From Saccharomonospora glauca K62 (GTDB lineage: Bacteria > Actinomycetota > Actinomycetes > Mycobacteriales > Pseudonocardiaceae), in the NCBI RefSeq assembly GCF_000243395.2, contig NZ_CM001484.1, positions 1,661,568 to 1,725,567 on the forward strand: a stretch of 64,000 nucleotides of DNA, in the 5' to 3' direction. The position numbers were made by a program, and so were the translations under genes. Each line of letters starts with the position of its first letter. The first letter of the stretch is position 1. This document shows positions 37,522 to 47,097 of this stretch, in pieces. Below the pieces are notes generated by a model. The model did not search any database and was not told the DNA's origin. It saw nothing but the letters and a program-made list of their open reading frames with translations.

Positions 37522-38292
37522 GTGTTCAGCATAGAAGGCGTGCGTTCGATATGGCGAACCCTCGGCCCCGACCTCGCGCGAGACATCGCGCTGGTCTGCC
37601 TCGCCGACTCCCTGGTCGGTCTCTCCTTCGGGGCCATCACCCTCACGTCGGGACTGCCGTTGTGGCTGCCCGTGCTGTTGTCGGTGGTGGTCTTCGCCGG
37701 TGCCGCCCAGTTCATGTTCGTGGGACTGGTCACCTCCGGCGGTAATCCGATCGCGGCCATCGTCGCCGCCCTGCTCCTCAACGCGCGTTACGTGCCCTTC
37801 GGTTTCACGGTCGCCGACCTGCTCGGCGGGAGGTGGGCGAGCCGGCTGTTCGGCACCCACCTGGCGATCGACGAGACGGTCGCGTTCGCGCTGGCCCAGT
37901 CGGACCGCGAGCGGCGCAGAGCCGCGTACTGGGTCTGCGGGGTGGGCCTGTTCGTCACCTGGAACCTCGGCGTGATCGCCGGCGCCGCCGTGGGCACGGC
38001 GGTAGGCGACACCGCCGTGCTGGGGCTCGACGCCGTGCTCCCGGCCGTGCTGCTCGCGCTGGTGCTGCCCTCGTTGCGGAACGCGGACACCCGACGAGCC
38101 GTGCTGATCGGTGTCGTCGTCGCATTGGGGGCGGCCCCCTTCGTCCCGGCCGGTCTGCCGATGCTCCTCGGGCTCGTCGGGGTCGTCGCGACCCTGCGCC
38201 GGGGCGGCGCCGAGAGCGCGGAGGAACGGGGACCGGTCCCGACCGACCAGGCACCGGCCCTGACCGACCAGGAGGACGGGACGCCGTGTTGA
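37522..38292 (+). CDS. azlC: AzlC family branched-chain amino acid exporter subunit
   Basis: A 256-residue membrane protein with seven to eight hydrophobic segments and the AzlC pattern (LVGLSFGAITLTSGLP; FAGAAQFMFVGLVTSGG; LLLNARYVPFGFTVADLL). With AzlD it forms a branched-chain amino acid (or related) exporter. The GTG at 37522 has no Shine-Dalgarno. GTG 37540 is possible but its AAGG is too close. It is followed by azlD with a few bases of overlap, and preceded by the operator for the divergent regulator. Confidence 0.88.
   Translation: MFSIEGVRSIWRTLGPDLARDIALVCLADSLVGLSFGAITLTSGLPLWLPVLLSVVVFAGAAQFMFVGLVTSGGNPIAAIVAALLLNARYVPFGFTVADLLGGRWASRLFGTHLAIDETVAFALAQSDRERRRAAYWVCGVGLFVTWNLGVIAGAAVGTAVGDTAVLGLDAVLPAVLLALVLPSLRNADTRRAVLIGVVVALGAAPFVPAGLPMLLGLVGVVATLRRGGAESAEERGPVPTDQAPALTDQEDGTPC
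37544..37559. promoter_or_regulatory. inverted-repeat operator site 2 for the XRE-cupin regulator
   Basis: GTTCG-ATATGG-CGAAC, the same 5-N6-5 palindrome as site 1, centred 48 bp away and lying inside the first codons of azlC. Confidence 0.6.
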
Positions 38293-38609
38293 CCGCCACC
38301 ACACTCCTCGTGTCCACCGCCGTGCTGTGCGTGGGCACCTTCGCGCTCCGGTCAGTCGGGCCCGTCCTGAAGTCCCGTGTCCGGCTGTCGCCGAGGGCGG
38401 AGCGATCGTTCGCCGTCTCGGCCGTCGTGTTGCTGGCCTGCCTGGTCGCGACGTCGGCGCTGCTGGAGGGCGCGGAGTTCGCGGGCTGGGCCCGTCCGGC
38501 CGGCGTCGTCGTGGGCGGGGTGCTGGCCTGGAAGCGGGCGCCGTTCGTGGTCGTCGTGGTGGCCGCCGGGGTCACCGCGGCGGGCCTGCGGTTGCTCGGC
38601 GTGCCCTGA
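38286..38609 (+). CDS. azlD: AzlD family branched-chain amino acid exporter subunit
   Basis: A 107-residue protein with four hydrophobic segments, the small partner of AzlC. The GTG start overlaps the azlC stop by 7 bp, with GGAGG 10 nt upstream. A TTG at 38289 is an alternative. The central RLSPRAERSFAVSAVVLLACL and the final KRAPFVVVVVAAGVTAAGLRLLG are typical of AzlD. Confidence 0.88.
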   Translation: MLTATTLLVSTAVLCVGTFALRSVGPVLKSRVRLSPRAERSFAVSAVVLLACLVATSALLEGAEFAGWARPAGVVVGGVLAWKRAPFVVVVVAAGVTAAGLRLLGVP

Positions 38610-38937
38610 GCGCCACTCACCTCCCTCGGCCCACTAGGCTTGACCAGCAGTGATCGCGGAGGCGTCCCGCGTACCGTGGCAAGCGAGGTCGAGGGCGGGC
38701 GTTCACGCCGTAGCTGACCGGGCGCTTTGCGTGCGGACGAGGCGAGAGCGCGATGCTCGTCGCGGTGGGCGATGCCACAACCTCCGGTGCGGCTGTCGAT
38801 AGGATCGTGGCCGTCCGGCGGGGAAGGGTGCCAGCCACCGCGTTCATCCGAGCTGACCGGCCGTCCGCGGAGCGACGCTTCCGTCCGTTCGCACCGTGTC
38901 CGAGGTCGCGTAGACGCGAAAGAGAGTTGGAGGAGAG
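38610..38937. other. 328-bp gap before yebC
   Basis: No gene is supported. It contains a TAGGAT hexamer at 38800-38805 that may be a -10 box for yebC, and the GGAGGAGAG ribosome site at its end. In mycobacteria pdxT lies between pdxS and yebC, but no trace of it is seen here. Confidence 0.45.
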
Positions 38938-39687
38938 ATGAGCGGCCACTCGAAGTGGGCCACCACCAAGCACAAGAAGGCCGCCCTCGACGCCAAGCGT
39001 GGCAAGCTGTTCGCGAAACTCATCAAGAACATCGAGGTCGCCGCGCGCACCGGCGGGGGTGATCCCGAAGGCAACCCCACCCTGTACGACGCCATCCAGA
39101 AGGCGAAGAAGAACTCCGTCCCGCAGGACAACATCGAGCGGGCGCGCAAGCGCGGCGCCGGTGAGGAAGCCGGTGGCGCGGACTGGCAGACCATCACGTA
39201 CGAGGGCTACGCCCCCGGCGGCGTCGCGGTGCTCATCGAGTGCCTCACCGACAACAAGAACCGGGCGGCCTCCGAGGTGCGCACCGCCCTGAGCCGCAAC
39301 GGCGGCTCGCTCGCCGACCCCGGTTCGGTGGCGTACCTGTTCAACCGCAAGGGCGTCGTCGTCATGCCGAAGAACGACCTGTCCGAGGACGACGTGCTCA
39401 TGGCCGTGCTCGACGCGGGCGCGGAGGAGGTCAACGACCTCGGCGAGAACTACGAGATCATCTCCGAACCCGGCGACCTGGTGGCCGTGCGGACCGCGTT
39501 GCAGGAGGCGGGATACGACTACGAGTCGGCCGACATGAACTTCCTGCCGTCGGTCCAGGTGCCGCTGGACGCCGAGACCGCGCGCAAGGTGTTCCGGCTG
39601 ATCGACGCGTTGGAGGACTGCGACGACGTGCAGAACGTCTACTCCAACTTCGACGTCAGCGACGAGATCCTCGCCGAGGTCGGCTGA
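38938..39687 (+). CDS. yebC: YebC/PmpR family protein
   Basis: A 249-residue protein matching the YebC family from end to end ([55 protein letters not shown]). Family members were described as DNA-binding regulators, and more recent work links them to translation through difficult proline stretches. The ATG has an AGGAGAG ribosome site. It stands upstream of ruvCAB, as in many bacteria, with a DUF4262 gene inserted between. Confidence 0.95.
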   Translation: MSGHSKWATTKHKKAALDAKRGKLFAKLIKNIEVAARTGGGDPEGNPTLYDAIQKAKKNSVPQDNIERARKRGAGEEAGGADWQTITYEGYAPGGVAVLIECLTDNKNRAASEVRTALSRNGGSLADPGSVAYLFNRKGVVVMPKNDLSEDDVLMAVLDAGAEEVNDLGENYEIISEPGDLVAVRTALQEAGYDYESADMNFLPSVQVPLDAETARKVFRLIDALEDCDDVQNVYSNFDVSDEILAEVG

Positions 39688-39747
39688 GCCGAGGACTTCG
39701 GGACGGCACGGCGCGCCTGTACCGGATGCGTCCGGTGATACGGCACA

Positions 39748-40287
39748 ATGTCGGCCGTGACTGTGGAGACCACCTTCGACAACGGCCACGAACTCGATTC
39801 CGATCAGCAGCTGCGGGAATGGATCGTCGAGCAGGCCGAACAACGCGGTAACGCGGTGGTCTCGGTCCCTCCCGACGATCGGGGAGCGGGATACGCGTTC
39901 ACGGTGTGCGCCTGGGCCATGCACGGCATCCCGGAGGCGGTCGTCGTGGGGCTGCCGCAGGAGATGTCCACGGTGCTGCTGGACGCCTATGTGGACCGTG
40001 CGGCCACCGGCGAGCGATTCGAGTTCGGCGGGCTCTACGACGACTTCTTCGAAGGCGTGCCCGTGACGTTCGAGAAGGTGGCGCCGGCACACTATCCGGA
40101 GTTCTTCGGCAGCGCGTTCCTCGTCTACCCCGAGGGCGATTTCCCCGCCGTGCAGATCATCGTGCCGACGACGGACGGCTTCTGGCCGTGGAGCGAGGAC
40201 TCCCCCGAGGGCTTCGCCCAGTGGCAGCCCGTGCTGACGGCCAGCGGCCGGCCCGAGAGCTGGACGCCCGGCGTCGACGGCCCCTGA
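39748..40287 (+). CDS. DUF4262 domain protein
   Basis: A 179-residue soluble, acidic protein. The core ([43 protein letters not shown]) fits DUF4262, where the opening F/YxYT pattern and G-x-PE are characteristic. The family has no known function. It lies between yebC and ruvC, 60 bp after the yebC stop and 164 bp before ruvC. The ATG start has no Shine-Dalgarno sequence. Confidence 0.8.
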   Translation: MSAVTVETTFDNGHELDSDQQLREWIVEQAEQRGNAVVSVPPDDRGAGYAFTVCAWAMHGIPEAVVVGLPQEMSTVLLDAYVDRAATGERFEFGGLYDDFFEGVPVTFEKVAPAHYPEFFGSAFLVYPEGDFPAVQIIVPTTDGFWPWSEDSPEGFAQWQPVLTASGRPESWTPGVDGP

Positions 40288-40451
40288 CCGGCCCGCGCAT
40301 CCGCCCTCCGTGCTCTCGCCCCCGCGTACGCTGGTTCGCAGTCGTCCGCGTGTCCGCACGCACCTCGCCGGGACAGCGTGTTCCACGCGGTGTGGTGACG
40401 CGACGCGGTAGCCTTCGACTCGAACTGGTGTTCGTGGAAAGGACTGGCCTC

Positions 40452-41042
40452 GTGCGCGTGCTGGGTGTGGACCCCGGACTGACCCGGTGCGGGCTCGGGG
40501 TCGTCGACGGTGGTGCCGGGCGGTCCGTGTCGTGCGTGGCCGTGGGTGTGGTGCGCACGCCCGTCGACGCCGAGCTTCCGTCGCGGCTGTTGCAGGTCAG
40601 CGAGGCGGTGGACGACTGGCTCGACACCCACCGGCCGGACGTGGTCGCCGTCGAACGTGTCTTCAGTCAGCACAACGTCCGCACCGTGATGGGAACGGCG
40701 CAGGTCAGCGGTGTGGTGGCGGTGTGTGCCGCGCGTCGTGGCCTTCCGGTGTCCTTTCACACGCCCAGCGAGGTGAAAGCCGCCGTCACCGGTTCCGGCC
40801 GTGCCGACAAGGCACAGGTGACCGCGATGGTGACCCGCGTGCTGCGCCTGCGGAAGGCTCCCAGCCCGGCCGACGCCGCCGACGCGCTCGCGCTCGCGAT
40901 CTGTCACCTGTGGAGGGAACCGATACGGGCACGGCTCGCGGAGGCCGAGGCGAAGGCGGCCGAACTGGCCCGTGTCCACAGGGCTCGGCTGGCCGAGGCG
41001 GCGAAGCGGCGTGAGAACAGGACAGGGACGGGATTGACATGA
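40452..41042 (+). CDS. ruvC: Holliday junction endonuclease RuvC
   Basis: RuvC cuts Holliday junctions bound by RuvAB. The 196-residue protein has the RNase H-like fold with catalytic acids visible: Asp7 in [10 protein letters not shown], Glu in VAVERVF (about residue 68) and the acidic pair in DAADALALA (about 140). The GTG start 40452 has AAAGGA 8 nt upstream. A C-terminal basic helical extension is longer than in E. coli. It overlaps ruvA by four bases (ATGA). Confidence 0.95.
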   Translation: MRVLGVDPGLTRCGLGVVDGGAGRSVSCVAVGVVRTPVDAELPSRLLQVSEAVDDWLDTHRPDVVAVERVFSQHNVRTVMGTAQVSGVVAVCAARRGLPVSFHTPSEVKAAVTGSGRADKAQVTAMVTRVLRLRKAPSPADAADALALAICHLWREPIRARLAEAEAKAAELARVHRARLAEAAKRRENRTGTGLT

Positions 41043-41638
41043 TCTCCTCGGTACGCGGTGAGGTGCTGTCGGTGGGGCTCGATCACGCGGTGATCGAGGT
41101 CGGCGGTGTCGGACTCGCCGTCCAGGCGACTCCGGGCACGCTCGCGACGTTGCGCAGGGGCGGCCAGGCCCACCTCTACACGACGTTGGTGGTGCGAGAG
41201 GACGCGCTGACGCTGTTCGGATTCGCCGACGCGGACTCGCGGGAATTGTTCGGGCTGCTGCAGACGGTGTCGGGGATCGGCCCTCGACTCGCGCTCGCGG
41301 CCCTGGCCGTGCTGGAGCCGGAGAAGCTGCGGCGTGCCCTGACGGAGGGCAACATCACGGTGCTCACCCAGGTACCCGGCATCGGTCGTAAGGGAGCCGA
41401 GCGGCTGATCATCGAGCTGCGCGACAAGGTGGCGGCGCTCGCGCCGGCCGACGCCGAGGGCGTGCGTGCCGAGGCCGTGAGCAGCGCGGTGCGGGCCGAC
41501 GTGATCGACGCGCTGGTGGGTCTGGGCTTCTCGGCGAAACAGGCCGAACAGGCCGTGGAGCAGGTGGCGGGCGACGTGCCCGACGACACGTCGCGGATGC
41601 TGCGGGCGGCCCTCGCCGTGCTCGGCAAGAAGAAGTGA
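41039..41638 (+). CDS. ruvA: Holliday junction branch migration protein RuvA
   Basis: RuvA tetramers bind the four-way junction and load RuvB. The 199-residue protein has the N-terminal OB domain ([25 protein letters not shown]), the helix-hairpin-helix [17 protein letters not shown] and [19 protein letters not shown], and the mobile C-terminal domain III from about residue 150 ([20 protein letters not shown]). It overlaps ruvC by four bases. ruvB follows after 10 bp. Confidence 0.96.
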   Translation: MISSVRGEVLSVGLDHAVIEVGGVGLAVQATPGTLATLRRGGQAHLYTTLVVREDALTLFGFADADSRELFGLLQTVSGIGPRLALAALAVLEPEKLRRALTEGNITVLTQVPGIGRKGAERLIIELRDKVAALAPADAEGVRAEAVSSAVRADVIDALVGLGFSAKQAEQAVEQVAGDVPDDTSRMLRAALAVLGKKK

Positions 41639-41648
41639 GGCGACGGAC

Positions 41649-42734
41649 GTGCACGACGACATGATCGAACCGTCCGGAGAGGTGAGGCGGGCTCCCGGCG
41701 AGACACCGCTGTCCGCGACGGCCCAGACGGGCGAGCGGGAAGTGGAGACGGCACTACGGCCGCGCCGGTTGGCGGAGTTCGTGGGCCAGCCGCGGGTCCG
41801 GGAACAGCTCGAACTCGTCCTGGAGAGCGCGCGCAAGCGCGGGGTGGCGCCGGACCACGTGCTGCTGTCGGGGCCGCCCGGTCTCGGGAAGACGAGCCTC
41901 GCCATGATCATCGCTTCCGAGCTCAACGCCGCCATCCGCATCACCTCCGGCCCCGCGCTGGAGAAGGCGGGCGATCTCGCGGCGATCCTGTCCAACCTGG
42001 CCGAGGGGGACGTGCTCTTCATCGACGAGATCCACCGCATCGCCCGGCCCGCGGAGGAGATGCTGTACCTCGCGATGGAGGACTTCCGCGTCGACGTGGT
42101 GGTGGGCAAGGGGCCCGGTGCCACGAGCATCCCGCTGGAGATCCCGCCGTTCACCCTGGTCGGTGCGACGACCAGGTCGGGGGCGCTCACCGGCCCGCTG
42201 CGCGACCGATTCGGCTTCACCGGGCAGATGGAGTTCTACAGCCCCGCCGAGTTGGAGCAGGTGCTCCGGCGGTCGGCGTCGATCCTCGGCATCGACATCG
42301 ACGCGGAGGGGCGAGCCGAGATCGCCCGGAGGTCGCGCGGCACCCCCCGTATCGCCAACCGGCTGCTGCGCCGGGTTCGCGATTACGCTGAGGTGCGTGC
42401 CGACGGCGTGGCCACACTCCCCGTAGTGAGGGCCGCGCTGGAGGTGTACGACGTGGACGAGCTGGGGCTCGACCGGCTCGACCGCGAGGTGTTGGAAGCG
42501 CTCGTGCGGTCGTTCAACGGTGGGCCGGTCGGGGTGTCCACACTCGCGGTGGCCGTGGGTGAGGAGCCCAGTACGGTCGAAGAGGTGTGTGAGCCGTATC
42601 TCGTTCGGGCGGGTATGCTCGCGCGGACGCCACGGGGCCGGGTCGCCACCGGGTTGGCGTGGGAACACCTCGGGCTGCGGCCCCCCGACGACGCGGGAGG
42701 CCTTGACTCCACGTCATCGTCCCTGTTCGACTGA
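41649..42734 (+). CDS. ruvB: Holliday junction branch migration helicase RuvB
   Basis: RuvB is the AAA+ motor of the RuvAB complex. The 361-residue protein shows [12 protein letters not shown], Walker [10 protein letters not shown] near residue 76, Walker [11 protein letters not shown], sensor 1 VGATTRSG, the arginine-finger region RDRFGF, and a C-terminal winged helix ([12 protein letters not shown]). The GTG start has GAGG 8 nt upstream. An in-frame ATG at 41661 is the alternative. It ends the ruvCAB operon. Confidence 0.96.
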   Translation: MHDDMIEPSGEVRRAPGETPLSATAQTGEREVETALRPRRLAEFVGQPRVREQLELVLESARKRGVAPDHVLLSGPPGLGKTSLAMIIASELNAAIRITSGPALEKAGDLAAILSNLAEGDVLFIDEIHRIARPAEEMLYLAMEDFRVDVVVGKGPGATSIPLEIPPFTLVGATTRSGALTGPLRDRFGFTGQMEFYSPAELEQVLRRSASILGIDIDAEGRAEIARRSRGTPRIANRLLRRVRDYAEVRADGVATLPVVRAALEVYDVDELGLDRLDREVLEALVRSFNGGPVGVSTLAVAVGEEPSTVEEVCEPYLVRAGMLARTPRGRVATGLAWEHLGLRPPDDAGGLDSTSSSLFD

Positions 42735-42862
42735 GGGAACACCGAGGTCTCTGCCACCGGCGTTCGATTTCTCGACAGCACCTGGCACACTCGAAAAAAG
42801 CACATCCGGACACAACTCGGACGTCACGCTCCACCACAGGCGGCGTCTGCGAATGGAGAACC

Positions 42863-43252
42863 ATGGAAGGCCTTATCCTGCCGCTGCTGTTGATGCTCGT
42901 CGTCGCGCTGCCGCTCGTCCTGAGCACGCGTAAGCAGAAGAAGCTCATAGCCGAGCAGCAGGAGATGCAGAACAGCCTGACCGAAGGTGACCGCGTGATG
43001 ACCACCTCGGGTCTGTACGCGACAGTCGCCGACGCCAGCGACGACACCACCATCGACCTGGAGATCGCCGAAGGCGTGGTGACGACCTGGCTGCGCCAGG
43101 CCGTGCGTGAGCGCATCGTGCCGTCCTCCGAGGTGGACGACGCGGAGGAGACCACCACGGCCTCCGAGATCGAGGCCGAGGACGCGAAGGGCGAGGCTGA
43201 CACGAGCGACGAGAACGCGCCGGTCGCCTCCGCCGAGCAGAGCAAGAAGTAA
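42863..43252 (+). CDS. yajC: preprotein translocase subunit YajC
   Basis: YajC is the small accessory subunit of the SecDF complex. The 129-residue product has a single N-terminal transmembrane segment (about residues 4-20), the conserved RKQKKLIAEQQEMQNSL, and LTEGDRVMTTSGLYATV, followed by a long acidic tail from about residue 85. It stands upstream of secD, as in most bacteria. The gap to secD is about 170 bp. Confidence 0.93.
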   Translation: MEGLILPLLLMLVVALPLVLSTRKQKKLIAEQQEMQNSLTEGDRVMTTSGLYATVADASDDTTIDLEIAEGVVTTWLRQAVRERIVPSSEVDDAEETTTASEIEAEDAKGEADTSDENAPVASAEQSKK

Positions 43253-43425
43253 CGACTGGTCGTTACGGCACCGCGGCACCGGTGGACCCGCCGGTGTGGG
43301 TGGTCTGTTGCGCATGCCCAGCGCCGAGTAAGGTCTCGGTGCTGGGCGCGTTCGCTACCTCGCGGTGAGTGATCCGCCTGCCGACTCGTCAAGCCGTCGA
43401 ACCAGTTCGAGGAGAGCGACCGACC

Positions 43426-45228
43426 GTGGCACCTCCCGCCGGGCAGATCCGCCCTGGCCGCTACTTCGCGTTTTTCGTCGTGATCGTGGCCGCGTTGTAT
43501 TCGCTGGTGTTCTTCACCGGTGACGGCAGTCCGACACCCAAACTCGGAATCGACCTCAAGGGCGGCACACGGGTCACCCTGACGGCGAGGACGCCGGACG
43601 GTTCCGAGCCGTCGCGCGAGCAACTTCAGCAGGCCCGACAGATCATCGAGAACCGCGTCAACGGCATCGGTGTCAGCGGCGCCGAGGTCGTGCTCGACGG
43701 TAGCAACGTCGTCATCACGGTTCCCGGCGACGAGGGTGAGCAGGCGAAGACGCTGGGACAGACGGCCAAGCTGGCCTTCCGACAGGTTCTTGCGGCGGTC
43801 CCGGCGGGGCAGTCGGCGCCGCAGCAGCCGGAGTCCGGCGCCGACGCCGGTGACACCGATGGGAACAGCGGCGGTGACGAGGGCTCCCAAGGGGAGAACT
43901 CCCGTGACACCGACGCCGACACGAAGTCCGGTGAGGACTCCGACGGCACCGACGATGACGACGCCTCCGGCAACGGGGGCGGCGGCAGCCCGCTCGGCTC
44001 CGCTCCCGCCCAGCAGCCCGACGGCGACGGCGACGACAACGACGGCCGGGGCGGCGACGACGACCAGACCCTCCAGGAGAAGGCCGCCGAGCAGATCCGC
44101 CGGGCCAAGGAGTGGCGACAGGACCCGGCGCTCGCGCCCTCCGATCCGTCCCAGATGGAGCAGGCGCAGCAGGTGCAGCAGCAGGCACTGGCGCGGCTGA
44201 CCTGCGACCCGAACGAACTCGACCCCTTGGCCGGCAACGACGACCCGAAGTTGCCGCTGGTGACGTGCAACCAGGACGGCACCGAGAAGTACGTCCTGTC
44301 GCCGGTGTTCCTGGAGGGCACGGCCATCTCCGACGCCTCGTCCGTCTACAACACCCAGGAGGGCGGCTGGGTCGTCAACCTGTCGTTCACGGCGGAGGGC
44401 TCGGACACGTGGGCGGACTTCACCGCGCAGAACGTCGGGCAGCGTGCGGCCTTCGTGCTCGACACCCAGGTGGTGTCCGCGCCGACGATCAACCAGGCCA
44501 TCGCCGGTGGTGACACGCAGATCACCGGTCAGTTCACGCAGTCCGAGGCGAAGAACCTGGCGGACGTGCTCAAGTACGGCTCGCTGCCGTTGTCGTTCGA
44601 GTCCTCCGACGCCACCACCGTGTCGGCCACGCTGGGACTCGCCACTTTGGAGGCCGGACTGATCGCGGGAGCCGTCGGCCTCGCGCTGGTGTTCGTGTAC
44701 TGCCTGTTCTACTACCGCATCCTCGGCGTGCTGACGATCCTGTCGCTCGCTCTGTCCTCTCTGATCGTCTACGCGGTACTGGTCCTGCTCGGCCGGTGGA
44801 TCGGCTACACCCTCGACATCGCGGGCGTGGTCGGCTTCATCGTCGGTGTGGGTGTCACCGCCGACTCGTTCGTCGTCTACTTCGAACGGTTGAAGGACGA
44901 GATGCGGGAAGGCCGGACCTTCCGCTCGGCCGTGCCGCGTGGTTGGCAGAAGGCGCGGCGCACGATTCTCGCCTCGGACGCCATCATGTTCCTCGCGGCG
45001 GGTGCGCTGTACGTGCTCGCGGTGGGCGAGGTGAAGGGCTTCGCCTTCACCTTGGGTATGTCCACGGTGCTCGACCTGATCGTCGTGTTCCTGGTGACGC
45101 ACCCGCTGGTGGCGCTGGTGTCCCGATCGAAGAAGCTTTCGAGCCCCAAGCTTTCCGGCCTCGGTGCGGTGCAACGCATCGGTGAAGGCCGCCGAGCCGC
45201 GGCTCGCGCTGCTGTGAAGGAGGCGTGA
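43426..45228 (+). CDS. secD: protein translocase subunit SecD
   Basis: SecD with SecF uses the proton gradient to finish export of Sec substrates. The 600-residue protein has six hydrophobic segments (one N-terminal, five C-terminal) and the P1 domain start KLGIDLKGGTRVTL. The C-terminal ATAD-type region reads GVGVTADSFVVYFERLKDE. A striking insert at about residues 128-220 is dominated by Asp, Gly, Ser and Asn. GTG 43426 follows GAGGAG and gives the same N-terminus as mycobacterial SecD. A start 57 bp upstream has no ribosome site. Confidence 0.95.
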   Translation: MAPPAGQIRPGRYFAFFVVIVAALYSLVFFTGDGSPTPKLGIDLKGGTRVTLTARTPDGSEPSREQLQQARQIIENRVNGIGVSGAEVVLDGSNVVITVPGDEGEQAKTLGQTAKLAFRQVLAAVPAGQSAPQQPESGADAGDTDGNSGGDEGSQGENSRDTDADTKSGEDSDGTDDDDASGNGGGGSPLGSAPAQQPDGDGDDNDGRGGDDDQTLQEKAAEQIRRAKEWRQDPALAPSDPSQMEQAQQVQQQALARLTCDPNELDPLAGNDDPKLPLVTCNQDGTEKYVLSPVFLEGTAISDASSVYNTQEGGWVVNLSFTAEGSDTWADFTAQNVGQRAAFVLDTQVVSAPTINQAIAGGDTQITGQFTQSEAKNLADVLKYGSLPLSFESSDATTVSATLGLATLEAGLIAGAVGLALVFVYCLFYYRILGVLTILSLALSSLIVYAVLVLLGRWIGYTLDIAGVVGFIVGVGVTADSFVVYFERLKDEMREGRTFRSAVPRGWQKARRTILASDAIMFLAAGALYVLAVGEVKGFAFTLGMSTVLDLIVVFLVTHPLVALVSRSKKLSSPKLSGLGAVQRIGEGRRAAARAAVKEA

Positions 45229-45229
45229 C

Positions 45230-46465
45230 GTGGCGAAGTCAGACTCGGCCACCACGAACGCAACGACCGACACGCCCGCGAAGGGCTCGGTCTTCCAGCG
45301 CCTCTACACCGGTACCGGGGCGTTCGACATCGTCGGCCACCGCAGGAAGTGGTTCGTCTTCTTCGGCGCGCTCCTGATCGCCTGCATCGCAGCGATCGGC
45401 ATCCGAGGCTTCAACCTCGGCATCGAGTTCGAGGGCGGGACGCAGATCCAGCTTCCCGCGGTGGGCGCCGACGGGCCGATCACTACCGAGGAGGCGAGTG
45501 ACGCCTTCGCCGACGTCATGGGCTCAAACCCCGCCCAGACGCAGCAGGTCGGTGTCGGTGAGGCCGCGACCATCCAGATCCGATCGGAGACGCTGGAGCC
45601 CGACGAGGTCCAGCAGGTCAAGCGAGCCCTGTTCGAGCAGCTCCAACCGCTTGACGACTCCGGTGAGCCCAGTGAGCAGGTCATCAGCGACAGCCGGGTC
45701 AGCGCCACGTGGGGCGGCGAGATCTCCCGGCAGGCGCTCATCGCCCTGGCGGTATTCCTGGTCCTGGTGGCGGTCTTCCTCGTCATCTACTTCGAGACGT
45801 GGATGGCGGTCTCCGCCCTTATCGCGCTGTTGCACGACATCGTGGTCACCGCGGGTGTCTACGCGTTGGTGGGCTTCGAGGTGACTCCCGCGACGGCCAT
45901 CGGGTTGCTCACGATCCTCGGGTACTCGCTGTACGACACCGTGGTGGTGTTCGACAAGGTCAAGGAGAACACCCGAGGCATCCTCAACCTGACCCGCCGC
46001 ACCTACGCCGAGGCCGCGAACCTGGCGCTCAACCAGACGTTGATGCGCTCCATCAATACCTCCGTCATCGCCCTGCTGCCGGTGCTCGGCCTGCTGATCA
46101 TCGGCAACCTTCTGCTCGGTTCCGGAACGCTCCAGGACCTGGCGCTGGTGCTGCTCACCGGTATGCTCGCCGGCACGCTCTCGTCGGTCTGCCTCGCGAC
46201 GCCGCTGCTGGTGGCGTTCAAGATGCGTGACCCGAGGTACCGGAAGCAGGCGGAGAAGGTGCGGGCCCGCAGGGAGAAGAAGCGCGGCGTCGAGAACGGG
46301 ACGGCTCCGGCCGACGACGACTTCAACCCCGCCGACGACGAGCAACTCGCCGCCGAACTGCGTCGCGAGAAGGCGTACGCCGCCGCGGCGAGCGTTCCCG
46401 CCCGGCACCCGAAGGCGGTTCAGCAGCGGCGCGCGGGCCGCCCGACCGGGAAGCGGAAGCGGTGA
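45230..46465 (+). CDS. secF: protein translocase subunit SecF
   Basis: SecF, 411 residues, has the family opening RRKWFVFFGALLIACIAAIGIRGFNLGIEFEGGTQI (read in parts), six hydrophobic segments and the GYSLYDTVVVFDKVKENTR motif. The cytosolic N-terminus is polar and threonine-rich. The C-terminus is basic. The GTG start lies one base after the secD stop, with AAGGAGG in front, and the stop overlaps the apt start, so secD-secF-apt are one unit. Confidence 0.96.
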   Translation: MAKSDSATTNATTDTPAKGSVFQRLYTGTGAFDIVGHRRKWFVFFGALLIACIAAIGIRGFNLGIEFEGGTQIQLPAVGADGPITTEEASDAFADVMGSNPAQTQQVGVGEAATIQIRSETLEPDEVQQVKRALFEQLQPLDDSGEPSEQVISDSRVSATWGGEISRQALIALAVFLVLVAVFLVIYFETWMAVSALIALLHDIVVTAGVYALVGFEVTPATAIGLLTILGYSLYDTVVVFDKVKENTRGILNLTRRTYAEAANLALNQTLMRSINTSVIALLPVLGLLIIGNLLLGSGTLQDLALVLLTGMLAGTLSSVCLATPLLVAFKMRDPRYRKQAEKVRARREKKRGVENGTAPADDDFNPADDEQLAAELRREKAYAAAASVPARHPKAVQQRRAGRPTGKRKR

Positions 46466-46989
46466 GCGGAACTCAGCTCGACCGGGCGTTGGACCTCATC
46501 ACCGAGATCCCCGACTTCCCGGAGCCCGGTGTCCTGTTCCGTGACCTGAGCCCGCTCTTCGGCGACGCCACCGCGTTCGCCAGCGTGATCGAGGCATTGG
46601 GCGAGGCCATCGGCGACGGGGTCGACCGCCTTGCCGCCGTGGAGGCCCGTGGCTTCGTGCTGGCGGCTGCTCTCGGCTACGCCAGGCGACTCGGGGTGGC
46701 CCTGGTCCGCAAACCGGGCAAGCTGCCCAACGTCGCCGGCCGGGTCGACTACGAGCTGGAGTACGGCAAGGCGAGCCTGGAACTGCCGATGGGGTCGGTC
46801 AACGCCGGTGAGCGCGTCGCGATCGTGGATGACGTGCTGGCCACGGGCGGCACCGTGGCGGCGACCGCCGAGCTGATCCGCAGCGCGGGGGCCGAGGTCA
46901 CCGGGGTCGCCGTGGTGCTGGAACTGGCCGAACTCGGGGGTCGCTCCCGGCTCGACGGGCTGCCCGTGCATGCCCTGCGCACGGTCTGA
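46462..46989 (+). CDS. apt: adenine phosphoribosyltransferase
   Basis: Apt salvages adenine to AMP with PRPP. The 175-residue protein has the Apt opening IPDFPEPGVLFRDLSPLF, the EARGFVLAAALGYARRLG and VRKPGKLP segments, and the PRPP-binding VAIVDDVLATGGT near residue 119. The GTG start overlaps the secF stop (GTGA). The order secF-apt-rel is typical of actinobacteria. Confidence 0.95.
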   Translation: MSGTQLDRALDLITEIPDFPEPGVLFRDLSPLFGDATAFASVIEALGEAIGDGVDRLAAVEARGFVLAAALGYARRLGVALVRKPGKLPNVAGRVDYELEYGKASLELPMGSVNAGERVAIVDDVLATGGTVAATAELIRSAGAEVTGVAVVLELAELGGRSRLDGLPVHALRTV

Positions 46990-47097
46990 GCGCAGGGGCC
47001 GGGTCGGCCCGAGAATCGGATGCGCCCGCAGGCATAGCGTGCGCTCTCAGCGCGTTACGCTTGACGACATCAGTCGCGTGACGAGCTGGAGGTACGG

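Noticed and set aside
42514-45273. 919-codon minus-strand open frame opposite yajC-secD
   Set aside because: Antisense shadow of ruvB, yajC and secD. The plus-strand products are unmistakable.
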